Shown: positions 19,313 to 27,541 of the stretch, in pieces
Numbering within the stretch: position 1 is the first letter of the stretch
How the letters are laid out: each line of letters starts with the position of its first letter
NCBI GenBank assembly: GCA_964465145.1
Contig: CAYXJR010000027.1
Location: forward strand, 1-50,558
Length of the DNA: 50,558 bases
Source of the DNA: JAUVKA01 sp964465145
GTDB taxonomy: Bacteria; Bacteroidota; Bacteroidia; Bacteroidales; UBA12481
Reading direction: 5' to 3'
Notes under the pieces: generated by a model
What the model was told of the DNA's origin: nothing
What the model saw: only the letters and a program-made list of their open reading frames with translations
Database searches by the model: none
Position numbers and translations under genes: made by a program

Positions 19313-22213
19313 ATGAAAAAAATAAATGTCTCATCAATTTTAGTGATGTTTTTGGTAATTGTTTGCAACCTGCAATTAAATGGTCAGGAGGCACCCACAT
19401 CAAAGGTTGAGTTTTTAAATGCCCCCGTACTTTTTAAAGAGGGCAATAAATCTTTCCAGCAGGTTATCGCCTCCTATAACTCTGAAAATGCCGGCAGAAT
19501 TATTTTCAATTTTGATGGGAAAGAATTACTCAACACGGATCTTATAAGGGGGGATAACAAGTTTCTGTTAACTTTTCCTGCCGTTGACAAACAAAAAAAA
19601 ATCGTCATCACTGCAAAAATCGATGATGGTGCTGCAGAAAAACACCCGGTCACGCTTACCCCGCCTAAAAAATGGGGAGTTGATTTTGTTCAACATTCCC
19701 ATACCGATGTAGGTTACACACGTCCGCAGTCGGAAATTCTTGCAGAACACCTGCGATTTATTGACTATGCACTTGATTATTGTGATCAGACGGATAATAT
19801 GCCGGATGATGCAAAGTTCAGGTGGTCCTGCGAATCTTCCTGGGTGACCAGGGAATATCTTCGAACACGACCGGCCGGCCAGATCGACAGATTTAAGAAA
19901 AGGATAGCAGAAGGACGGATTGAGGTTACAGGTATGTATCTCAATATGACTGAGATATGTGATGAAAATATCATGTATGACTTTTTACAACCATTGAAAG
20001 ATTTTAGCAAGCTGGGAATTCCTGTAAAATTGGCGATGCAGAATGACGTCAACGGAGTAGCCTGGTGCCTGCCAGATTATTTCAAAAATACAGATGTAAA
20101 ATATCTCAGCATGGGGTCAAACTATACCAGAGCCGTTTTGCCCTTCGACAAACCTACCTGTTTCTGGTGGGAATCACCGTCAGGGGCAAGGATGCTTGCT
20201 TTCCGGGCCGATATTTATATGACGCCCAATGACTATGGTCTTATAAATAAGTCACCTAAGTTTGCTGCAAATATATTGTGGCATCTTGCCAACCTTGACA
20301 ATATTGGTTATCCTTTTGACAGAATAGCAATGGAGTTTTGCGGTTATCGAACTGATAATTCTCCACCTTCAACAGCAGCCTGTGAAGCTGTAAAACAATG
20401 GAACGCCAAATATGAATATCCAAAATTCAGGCTTGCCACTGTGAGCGAGTTCTTTGAATATGTTGAAAATAATTATGCTGATGAACTGCCAGTATACCGC
20501 AACCCGTGGCTCGACTGGTGGACCGATGGCTGTGGTTCTTACTCACGTGAAACAGCGGAAGTAAGAAAAATCCAGAACATCATGCAGGTCGACGAAGGTT
20601 TGCTTGCTATGGTTTCGATGATGGGAGGGGAGCTGGGTGCTTCATTGGAAAGCAAGTTAGACCATCTCAGCGAAAATGTACTTTTATTCGATGAACACAC
20701 TGCAGGGGCAGCTGAGAGTATCGACGACCCATTTTCCGAGAATACGACAAAACAATGGATGCAAAAAGCCGCCTATGCATGGGAAGCGCTTAAGAAAGTT
20801 ACATTATTGCATGAGGAGGCCCTGGCCCGTTTCCAGGAGTTTCTTCCAAAAGCAGATTTCCCCGTGATTTATGTTATTAACCCCATGGGCTGGACCCGCT
20901 CCGGCGATATTAATTTATTTGTTGATTATGAGGTCCTTCCTGTGAACACTAAAGCCAAAATAATTGATATTACTACAGGTAAAGAGGTTCCTGCCCAGGT
21001 ACAGACCAAACGTGCCGAAGGGGCATACTGGGTGATCGAGGTAAGCGATGTCCCTGCCATGGGTTATAAAGCCCTAATGATTGAGCTTATTGATGATGGA
21101 GCAGCTCCAAAACCCGCCTCAAATGTTGAAGTTCTTGAAAATCAGTTTTATAAGATAGTTATTGATAAAGCCACCGGATCGATTGGCAGCCTTTTCGATA
21201 AAGAGTTGAACGAGGAGCTTGCCGACAGCCGGAACCCATACCATATCGGTCAACCAGTAAGGGAAAATTCTGCAATACGTGATGAGCCTCCTTTCATTCA
21301 TACAACTGTCTCTAACGTGAAAATAGATCAAGGTACAAATGGCCCTATATGGGAAAGTGTCAGGATAACTTCGGATCTGGAAGGTTGCGAAAAAGGGGCC
21401 GAAGGCTCGCCAAAAGGAATACAGTTGGAAATACGCCTCTACAAGAATGTTAAGAAGATTGAATTCAGGTATATGGCCCGTAAGCTTATAATTACCAACC
21501 CTGAAGCGCTGTTTGTAGCTTTCCCCTTTTCACTGCCGGAATCACGGATTGTGTTTGAAACCATTGGTGGCACATTGTCCCAGGGCCAGCAACTTCCCGG
21601 ATCTTCATCCGATTGGAATGCAGTACAGAACTTCGTGGCAGTCCGGGGAAAGCAAGGTCAGATAGTTGTTGTCAGTAACGAGGTTCCTCTCTGGCAATTC
21701 AGTGATTTTAACATGGGAAAGTGGGAACCTGATCCGAAACCAGGGAAAACATGGCTCTATTCATGGGTTATGAATAACTATTGGACAACCAATTTCCGCG
21801 CTTTCCAGGAAGGAGGCTTCAGTTGGGGCTACCAGATAACCTCTTCACCGGATACAACAAATTCCTTCGCTACTAAATATGCATGGAGCGAGAGAAATCC
21901 TTTCCCAACACGAACATTCCCGGCAGGAGCAGATGAGTTGGAATCACCTTCTTTGGAGACCCTTAAAATCACAGCTCCTGCAAATGCAATGTTGGTTAAC
22001 AGCAGGCCTGTTTTTGAAAAGGAGGGGACTATCCTGCTTCATTTCCGCGAATTGGAAGGATTGCCAGCAGAAGTAAGATTGTCCTCAGCAGTTCCCGGCC
22101 ATTCCATTAAACGGATGGTTGAAGTAAATGCGATAGGCGCACAGATAGGTCAGCCTTTGACCTCTATTCATCTGAAACCATATGAAGTAAGGTTCATTGA
22201 GGTAGAATTTTAA
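19313..22213 (+). CDS. GH38-type alpha-mannosidase homologue
   Basis: 966 residues with a signal peptide (ending QLNGQ). Residues 32-110 form an extra N-terminal beta domain. The GH38 catalytic domain begins at about 121 with FVQHSHTDVGYTRPQ, where His130 and Asp132 match the zinc-binding HxD of the family. MQNDVNGVAWCLP provides Asp245 in the place of the catalytic nucleophile. The last 400 residues look like the beta-rich GH38 C-terminal domain (VIYVINPMGWTRSGDINLFV and following). GH38 enzymes cleave alpha-mannosidic bonds with retention; the divergence from characterised members leaves specificity open. It starts 6 bases after the broken amidohydrolase and is followed 29 bases later by a second GH38-like gene. 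Confidence 0.8.
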   Translation: MKKINVSSILVMFLVIVCNLQLNGQEAPTSKVEFLNAPVLFKEGNKSFQQVIASYNSENAGRIIFNFDGKELLNTDLIRGDNKFLLTFPAVDKQKKIVITAKIDDGAAEKHPVTLTPPKKWGVDFVQHSHTDVGYTRPQSEILAEHLRFIDYALDYCDQTDNMPDDAKFRWSCESSWVTREYLRTRPAGQIDRFKKRIAEGRIEVTGMYLNMTEICDENIMYDFLQPLKDFSKLGIPVKLAMQNDVNGVAWCLPDYFKNTDVKYLSMGSNYTRAVLPFDKPTCFWWESPSGARMLAFRADIYMTPNDYGLINKSPKFAANILWHLANLDNIGYPFDRIAMEFCGYRTDNSPPSTAACEAVKQWNAKYEYPKFRLATVSEFFEYVENNYADELPVYRNPWLDWWTDGCGSYSRETAEVRKIQNIMQVDEGLLAMVSMMGGELGASLESKLDHLSENVLLFDEHTAGAAESIDDPFSENTTKQWMQKAAYAWEALKKVTLLHEEALARFQEFLPKADFPVIYVINPMGWTRSGDINLFVDYEVLPVNTKAKIIDITTGKEVPAQVQTKRAEGAYWVIEVSDVPAMGYKALMIELIDDGAAPKPASNVEVLENQFYKIVIDKATGSIGSLFDKELNEELADSRNPYHIGQPVRENSAIRDEPPFIHTTVSNVKIDQGTNGPIWESVRITSDLEGCEKGAEGSPKGIQLEIRLYKNVKKIEFRYMARKLIITNPEALFVAFPFSLPESRIVFETIGGTLSQGQQLPGSSSDWNAVQNFVAVRGKQGQIVVVSNEVPLWQFSDFNMGKWEPDPKPGKTWLYSWVMNNYWTTNFRAFQEGGFSWGYQITSSPDTTNSFATKYAWSERNPFPTRTFPAGADELESPSLETLKITAPANAMLVNSRPVFEKEGTILLHFRELEGLPAEVRLSSAVPGHSIKRMVEVNAIGAQIGQPLTSIHLKPYEVRFIEVEF

Positions 22214-22242
22214 ACATATTTAAGGAATCACATACAAATTTA

Positions 22243-24711
22243 ATGATGAAATACCGGTCTTATAACAAGAAAGTCATACTATCACTTAGCATTTCAATCT
22301 GTCTTGTTATAGGTGGATGTACTTCTGAAAAGGGCGACATGGATGATAATCTTTTTGATAGAGCTGAGTTGGAGGCAGAGGGGCCTGTCAAATATATTGA
22401 TCTGGTACATTGCTCACATACCGATTATGGTTATACCGACCATCCTATGATAGCACAGGACCTGCAGAGGCGATTCCTGGACATAGCCGTTGATGCCGCC
22501 ATCCTGTCTAAAGATAGTCCGAGAGATGAACAGTTCCGATGGAGTGCCGAAGCGCTGGAAGTTGTTAAGGACTGGTGGGAACATGCTGCTCCGGAGAGGC
22601 AGGACGAACTCCTGGAAAGTATACAAAATGGCCAGATTGCGATAAACGCCCTGCCATTTCACATCCACCCGTTTATTAATGAACGGCAATGGAAACTAAT
22701 GACCAACTGGGTGCCTGACGAACTCTGGGCCAAGTTTAAACCATCTGTTGGAATGCAGCATGATGTGAACGGATTTCCGCGTTCAGCAGCAATGGGTTTA
22801 TTAGATAAGGGTGTCAATTATTTATGGACCGGGATCAATGTGCATTTTGGAGGCGCACCTTTCCAGCAACCTTCTGCTTTCTGGTGGAAGATGCCTGACG
22901 ACAGGAAAATTTTAGTCTGGCTGGGGTTACCCTATTGGGAAGGTTATCTGTTTTTTGCTGAGAAACAGTGGAGAAGCAGACAGAGGGAAGCTAATAATAC
23001 CCAGTTTTGGTCACCACGGCCTGGTGATATGCTTATGGACGACGAAGCTTCAGTGAGAAAAGCCCATGAAATTTGCACCCGGAAAATTAATAAGATGATC
23101 GAGGAGGGATATCCATATGATTTTATTACTGTTTCTATCACAAACCAATGGAGAATAGATAATGATGGTCCCTTTCTTCCGCTGAATAACTTTGTAAAAA
23201 AATGGAATGAGCTGGGCCTTAAGCCCCGACTGAACCTCAAGACCGTCGATGTTGCAATGAAACGTATTGAAAATCAGATTGGTGATAAAATTGATACTCA
23301 TACAGGCGAATGGCTCGACTGGTGGTCCTTTGGGGTTATCTCCAATCCCCGTGAGTTATCTGCATCAAGGCAGGCTAATAACTTTGTTGAGGCAGCTTTA
23401 TCTCCTGTATTCGGCCCTTCTACGAAATGGCTTGAAGAGGATGTTGACCAGATCGATAGATGGTTATGCAGGTATTATGAGCATACCTTTGGGTCGAATG
23501 CCACACTCAGTGATCCTTACTCACTTTTTAACCTGGGGCAACTGAACGAAAAGGCTTCTTTTGCTTACCGGCCGTACGAAAAGGCAAAGTGGTTGCTGGC
23601 AAGGCGGATACAGGCAGAATTTTCGAAAAAGCAGGAGGGTTTATATGTCATAAACAGTGGTAAATCACCTTATACCGGTTGGATAGATCTTGACCCTGTG
23701 AGTTTTCGCAACCAAAAATTTTTATCAATAGAAAACACAGTTTCCGGTGACAGACAAAAATTGTATTTCGATAAAAATGTTGCCCGTTTCTGGGTTGATA
23801 ACCTGGAAGATGAAAGCTTCAGCCATTTTATCCTGAAAGAAGATTCAATCCCCGAAAAAAGTTCATCAGAAATGCCTCTTGTCACAATTGACAAGAATGG
23901 CTGGCCCGCTGAAGTAATATGGGATGGCATGGATAAGCCTCTTTTTATTGAGGGATTCGGGGATTTTGTTTCATTACAATCAAAAATTCCAAGATGGAAC
24001 TGGAGCAGTATTTGGCACGAGAACGATGAGGAGCGGTTAAAAAGGGTTGAGGAAGATACGGAATGGCTAAAAGCCTCTCCACTAGAAAATGCCAGGAAAG
24101 AGGAAACTGCATTTACGATTAAGTATATTCAGAAAATTCAGCATCCACGACTTAACCAGGCAGAAAGGATAGTGGAAATATGGAAGAATGAACCAAGGGT
24201 AAAATACTATATCAGCTTCGACAGGACATCCTCATTCCTGGATGAGATATTTTACGTGCATTTTCCATTGCCGGAAACCGAAAAATTTCCGATTACAAGT
24301 AATGGAGGTCACAATTTTATCCCGTATCAAGATCAGGTACCAGGTACCAGCATGGACTACTTCTCCATCGATGGATGGATTCATTATCCTACAGAATCAG
24401 GTCATTGGATATGGTCCACCAGGGATGCAGCTATGGTCACATTCGATGGACACCAGTTCTGCTCACAGCGTAAAACTGCACCCGAAAACATGAATAACCT
24501 TTACGCAATGATATATAATAACGTTTGGGAAGTCAATTTTCCGGCCGATTGCCCGGGGATCATGAGTTTTGAATTTGACCTTAAATGGAAGAAAGAACTT
24601 GGGTCAGAGGAAATTCCGGGACTGGTTAAAATTTATTTTCTTCCTCCCCTGGTCATCCAAAACCCAAAGTTTAAGGTCAATGAGATAGAATTTCAAAGGA
24701 TGGTAAACTAA
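22243..24711 (+). CDS. GH38-like lipoprotein, divergent paralogue
   Basis: 822 residues. Lipobox VIGGC with Cys26 predicts a lipid anchor. The metal motif HCSHTDYGYTDH gives His59 and Asp61, and GMQHDVNGFPRSAAM gives Asp174 as the likely nucleophile; both match the neighbouring GH38 protein. It lacks that protein's extra N-terminal domain and is otherwise only distantly similar. The conserved metal and nucleophile positions argue for an active glycosidase. Fungal and bacterial DUF5054 proteins look similar in my memory, so the family label could be either. It is the last gene of the plus-strand transcript and faces the convergent GH172 remnant. Confidence 0.72.
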   Translation: MMKYRSYNKKVILSLSISICLVIGGCTSEKGDMDDNLFDRAELEAEGPVKYIDLVHCSHTDYGYTDHPMIAQDLQRRFLDIAVDAAILSKDSPRDEQFRWSAEALEVVKDWWEHAAPERQDELLESIQNGQIAINALPFHIHPFINERQWKLMTNWVPDELWAKFKPSVGMQHDVNGFPRSAAMGLLDKGVNYLWTGINVHFGGAPFQQPSAFWWKMPDDRKILVWLGLPYWEGYLFFAEKQWRSRQREANNTQFWSPRPGDMLMDDEASVRKAHEICTRKINKMIEEGYPYDFITVSITNQWRIDNDGPFLPLNNFVKKWNELGLKPRLNLKTVDVAMKRIENQIGDKIDTHTGEWLDWWSFGVISNPRELSASRQANNFVEAALSPVFGPSTKWLEEDVDQIDRWLCRYYEHTFGSNATLSDPYSLFNLGQLNEKASFAYRPYEKAKWLLARRIQAEFSKKQEGLYVINSGKSPYTGWIDLDPVSFRNQKFLSIENTVSGDRQKLYFDKNVARFWVDNLEDESFSHFILKEDSIPEKSSSEMPLVTIDKNGWPAEVIWDGMDKPLFIEGFGDFVSLQSKIPRWNWSSIWHENDEERLKRVEEDTEWLKASPLENARKEETAFTIKYIQKIQHPRLNQAERIVEIWKNEPRVKYYISFDRTSSFLDEIFYVHFPLPETEKFPITSNGGHNFIPYQDQVPGTSMDYFSIDGWIHYPTESGHWIWSTRDAAMVTFDGHQFCSQRKTAPENMNNLYAMIYNNVWEVNFPADCPGIMSFEFDLKWKKELGSEEIPGLVKIYFLPPLVIQNPKFKVNEIEFQRMVN

Positions 24712-24763
24712 ACCAGGATTAATATCGATTTGGCAATCAGAAAAGCGGGCTTTCTTTATTAAA

Positions 24764-24957
24764 CTATTTCATCAGGTAAGCATCGGCCCAGTTGGCCAGA
24801 TCGCCTTCTATTCCATCACCGGCATCAAGAACCAGAAGCCTTAATTCATTAACATTACTCACATCGATATTGATAGATATAGCAGGTGTATCCTGGCTTA
24901 TGATCCCGGAATCATAACCTCTTTTGAGTCACAGAGGATTTTAAAAATCACTGAGCC
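24764..24957 (-). repeat. Second copy of the NPCBM-like tail (partner 30167-30361)
   Basis: This 194-base stretch matches 30167-30361 (195 bases) at about 85% identity by my base-by-base count, including the stop codon TAG and ANWAD.YLMK just before it. The copy here has lost one base in the codon after GAG GTT, which breaks its frame. The similarity starts abruptly at GGCTCAGTG, exactly where the GH172 remnant ends. Confidence 0.85.
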
Positions 24958-25414
24958 ATTTTAAATGGCATTGGCACATAGCAATTAAAAGACCGGCCTT
25001 CGGGATTACTAAATAATGCATTTTCGAAAGCTGCTGTTTTGCCCAGGCCAATACAAAAAAAATCGCCAAATGGCACATCGACAGCAGGCTCCTCGGCATC
25101 ATCCCAAAATATCTGAAATCGCAGGGAGCGCAGCATCTCAGGGGAGCGATCGTTTACCGTAAACCACATCTTTTCAATAACTCCGGATCCTTTCACATCG
25201 AGCAAGATTCTACTGCCTCCGGCTTTCAGAGCTTCAAAGGCCTTCCCTTTTACTTTTTGGTTGGCTTTTCCTCCCTGACCTTTTAATCCATTCAAGTTCT
25301 CAAAACTACTTAGTCGTGATGATATCCCTTTGGGCATCACGTACAATTCCTGACCTTCAGCTGTAAAAGCTAATAAGGATAATAGGATAATAGGATAATC
25401 AGTTTGATATTCAT
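24764..25414 (-). pseudogene. Decayed GH172 (DUF2961) gene joined to an NPCBM-like tail
   Basis: The ATG at 25414 opens a signal peptide, but an 8-bp tandem duplication (aataggat at 25381-25388 and 25389-25396) shifts the frame. Deleting one copy gives a continuous MNIKLIILLSLLAFTAEGQ leading into KGISSRLSSFENLNG, GVIEKMWFTVNDRSPEM and VPFGDFFCIGLG. This is the N-terminus of DUF2961, now family GH172 (known activities include alpha-D-arabinofuranosidase and difructose-dianhydride enzymes). After YVPMPFKM, near 24958, the sequence jumps to the last 64 codons of an NPCBM-like domain in another frame, which itself carries a one-base deletion near 24916. Most of the catalytic domain is missing, so no function is expected. 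The tail is closely related to the end of the gene at 30167. Confidence 0.85.
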
Positions 25415-25534
25415 GGTAGTAGATTTTGTATTAATTAAAGTCTTCTGGTCAAATCTCTTATAAATCGAACAATCATAAATATTTTTTGGATATGCATTCC
25501 TCCTTGTTTTTTGTTAAAATTTCACTGATTGATG

Positions 25535-27514
25535 TTATGGTTTAACCGGATCAAAGAAGATGGCTGAAAAACCTACATCTGGTGATTTTACATATCGTCG
25601 TGTCCAGACGTTAGTCAACCTGCATTGCAAGTTTCCTTTCATTTTATATTTGAGGTAAACCCCCTGGGCATAATCAGTAAGGTTGTAAGAGTGCAATACC
25701 TTTCTTGAATTTACATCAATGATATCCACCACACTCCAGCGGCTTTTCCTATCCCAGTCAAGGAAGTACAATGCTACCTCGTGTTCTTTCCCGTCATCAA
25801 AATTAAATTCAACAATTTCATGCAAAGGATGCGACCTGGCTGCCGCGATATTTTCTTTTCCAACGGGGTTTTCAATAGCCTGGATATCTTGTGTTTCGTT
25901 TTGCCAGATTTGCGTTTCGCCGTTAATAAAATTGATTTTCGTGTTTTCGGGAATTTTTTCGCCGGCACCGGGAACAAAATACCCTTCAGAACCATATTTT
26001 TTTTGCCAGGAACCCCTGGTTTGTTTATCAATTCCGACAAAAGTTACTTCCCCTGAAACGCCCCTTTCTGTTTCTTTATCCGGGTCGGTTCCTGAGGGGA
26101 CAATGGCCACGCCTTCGCCGGCAGTTAGTGTAAGTTTTACGATTCTGCCGGGTAAAACTTTCATGCCTTGATTTTTAAGTGAAAGCCCATCTGTGGTTAT
26201 GGTGTATATATCAATTTTTATTTCGTGGTCCCAGGTATCCGGAAGTTTCCAGGCTCGCGATTCATACCCGGTTTGACTGTAAGCTATAATTTCACGGTGT
26301 GTTTTCCAGAGAGCGGGGATAAACACATCATTGCCATCCTGTAAAAATTCTCTGTTTTGCCGGATAACCACTTTCCCCGGGTAAGTGGCCACAACATTGT
26401 TGGAAAACCAAGCTGTATCGCCATTGAAACTATTCCGCAGCAGCCGGTTAAGAAAATACCAGGGCAGTGTTCGGGTTGCAAAGGTTTTGAGTCCTCCCGG
26501 AATGGTGACGGTACTTTCGTTTATTTCGGATTCCAGGGTACAGCTGAATCCGAAAAATTTGCCGGGTTCTGTAAGTTTCTCACTGCCCCAAAAGAAGGCG
26601 TCACCGCCAGTTATAAAATAAGATGGAACCTTCATGGGTTCATAAGGGGTCTTTTCATTCCAACCCAGGTGCCAGATCATCGGATGGTAAAGAACAAAAT
26701 CTTCTTTTTCGGGACGGCCCAGATCAAATTCGGTCGTTAAATCAACATTGTATTTTTTGCGGACGTACACGGTCATCTCACGCATAGCCAAGACATCTTT
26801 ATAATTATTAACCTGGTAGTACGGGTTGTCGACATTGTACCAGGCATCAGGGTGCAACGAACCGCTTTTTTTTAATTCCGGAATTATTTCAAACAAAGGG
26901 TCGATCTGTTCAGTCCGGAAAGTCCCCTGATACCAGTTCCGGTAATTGCTTGCACGGTAGGCCATGTGTCCGTTCCAGACGTAACCCTGTCTATGGCGGC
27001 CATCGGTTTCCCTGACTAAAATGTCGCGTTCCTGGTATTTGGGTCCAAGAGGATTATCATCCAGGTAACAATCTGAAAAATTGACATGAAGAGAGACCAA
27101 AGTATGAAATTTTGGTCCTTGCTGCATCAGCCAGCGCAGGCTTGCAAGAGCCGTACTATCTTCCTCACGTTTCAGTACCGGATTTATTTTCATGAATGAA
27201 GGATAGCCCGTATCGTGTCCGGTGTACTGCCAGCCAACAAGGTAAACGATTTTCGGTATGCCCCGTGTGAGGTTGTCAATTCGTTGGATGACTTGTAAAA
27301 CCTGACCGGCATTGAGTTTGGCAGTTTCACTGGTTCTTCCATAGTCCACGCTGATTTTGTAGGTTAAGGTTTGATCGTAATCGTGGACAAAAGGATAAAG
27401 CATATCGCCATAGCCGCCTTTGGCTGCATCCTGTTGGGCATAAATTTTTAAAGGAAAAATTACACTTGTCAAAAGGATTATTAACAGCAGGTTATATGTT
27501 TGTTTAGTATTCAT
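25535..27514 (-). CDS. GH101-like endo-alpha-N-acetylgalactosaminidase-family protein (copy A)
   Basis: 659 residues with a signal peptide (ending KIYAQ). The central domain contains IVYLVGWQYTGHDTGYPSF, HTLVSLHVNFSDCYLDDNPL, HPDAWYN (Asp223) and LTTEFD (Glu262). In GH101 enzymes the nucleophile Asp and acid Glu lie about 32 residues apart in similar DxW and TEW settings. Here the spacing is 39, which a small insertion could explain. The C-terminus (WDRKSRWSVVDIIDV to DVGFSAIFFDP) looks like a beta-sandwich binding domain. Characterised GH101 enzymes release the core-1 disaccharide from Ser/Thr of mucins; at this length, and with no typical extra modules, this is a short, divergent member. 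A paralogue lies 27 bases upstream. Confidence 0.62.
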   Translation of the reverse strand: MNTKQTYNLLLIILLTSVIFPLKIYAQQDAAKGGYGDMLYPFVHDYDQTLTYKISVDYGRTSETAKLNAGQVLQVIQRIDNLTRGIPKIVYLVGWQYTGHDTGYPSFMKINPVLKREEDSTALASLRWLMQQGPKFHTLVSLHVNFSDCYLDDNPLGPKYQERDILVRETDGRHRQGYVWNGHMAYRASNYRNWYQGTFRTEQIDPLFEIIPELKKSGSLHPDAWYNVDNPYYQVNNYKDVLAMREMTVYVRKKYNVDLTTEFDLGRPEKEDFVLYHPMIWHLGWNEKTPYEPMKVPSYFITGGDAFFWGSEKLTEPGKFFGFSCTLESEINESTVTIPGGLKTFATRTLPWYFLNRLLRNSFNGDTAWFSNNVVATYPGKVVIRQNREFLQDGNDVFIPALWKTHREIIAYSQTGYESRAWKLPDTWDHEIKIDIYTITTDGLSLKNQGMKVLPGRIVKLTLTAGEGVAIVPSGTDPDKETERGVSGEVTFVGIDKQTRGSWQKKYGSEGYFVPGAGEKIPENTKINFINGETQIWQNETQDIQAIENPVGKENIAAARSHPLHEIVEFNFDDGKEHEVALYFLDWDRKSRWSVVDIIDVNSRKVLHSYNLTDYAQGVYLKYKMKGNLQCRLTNVWTRRYVKSPDVGFSAIFFDPVKP

Positions 27515-27541
27515 TTTGAATTTGGTTTTTAATGGGCTTTC

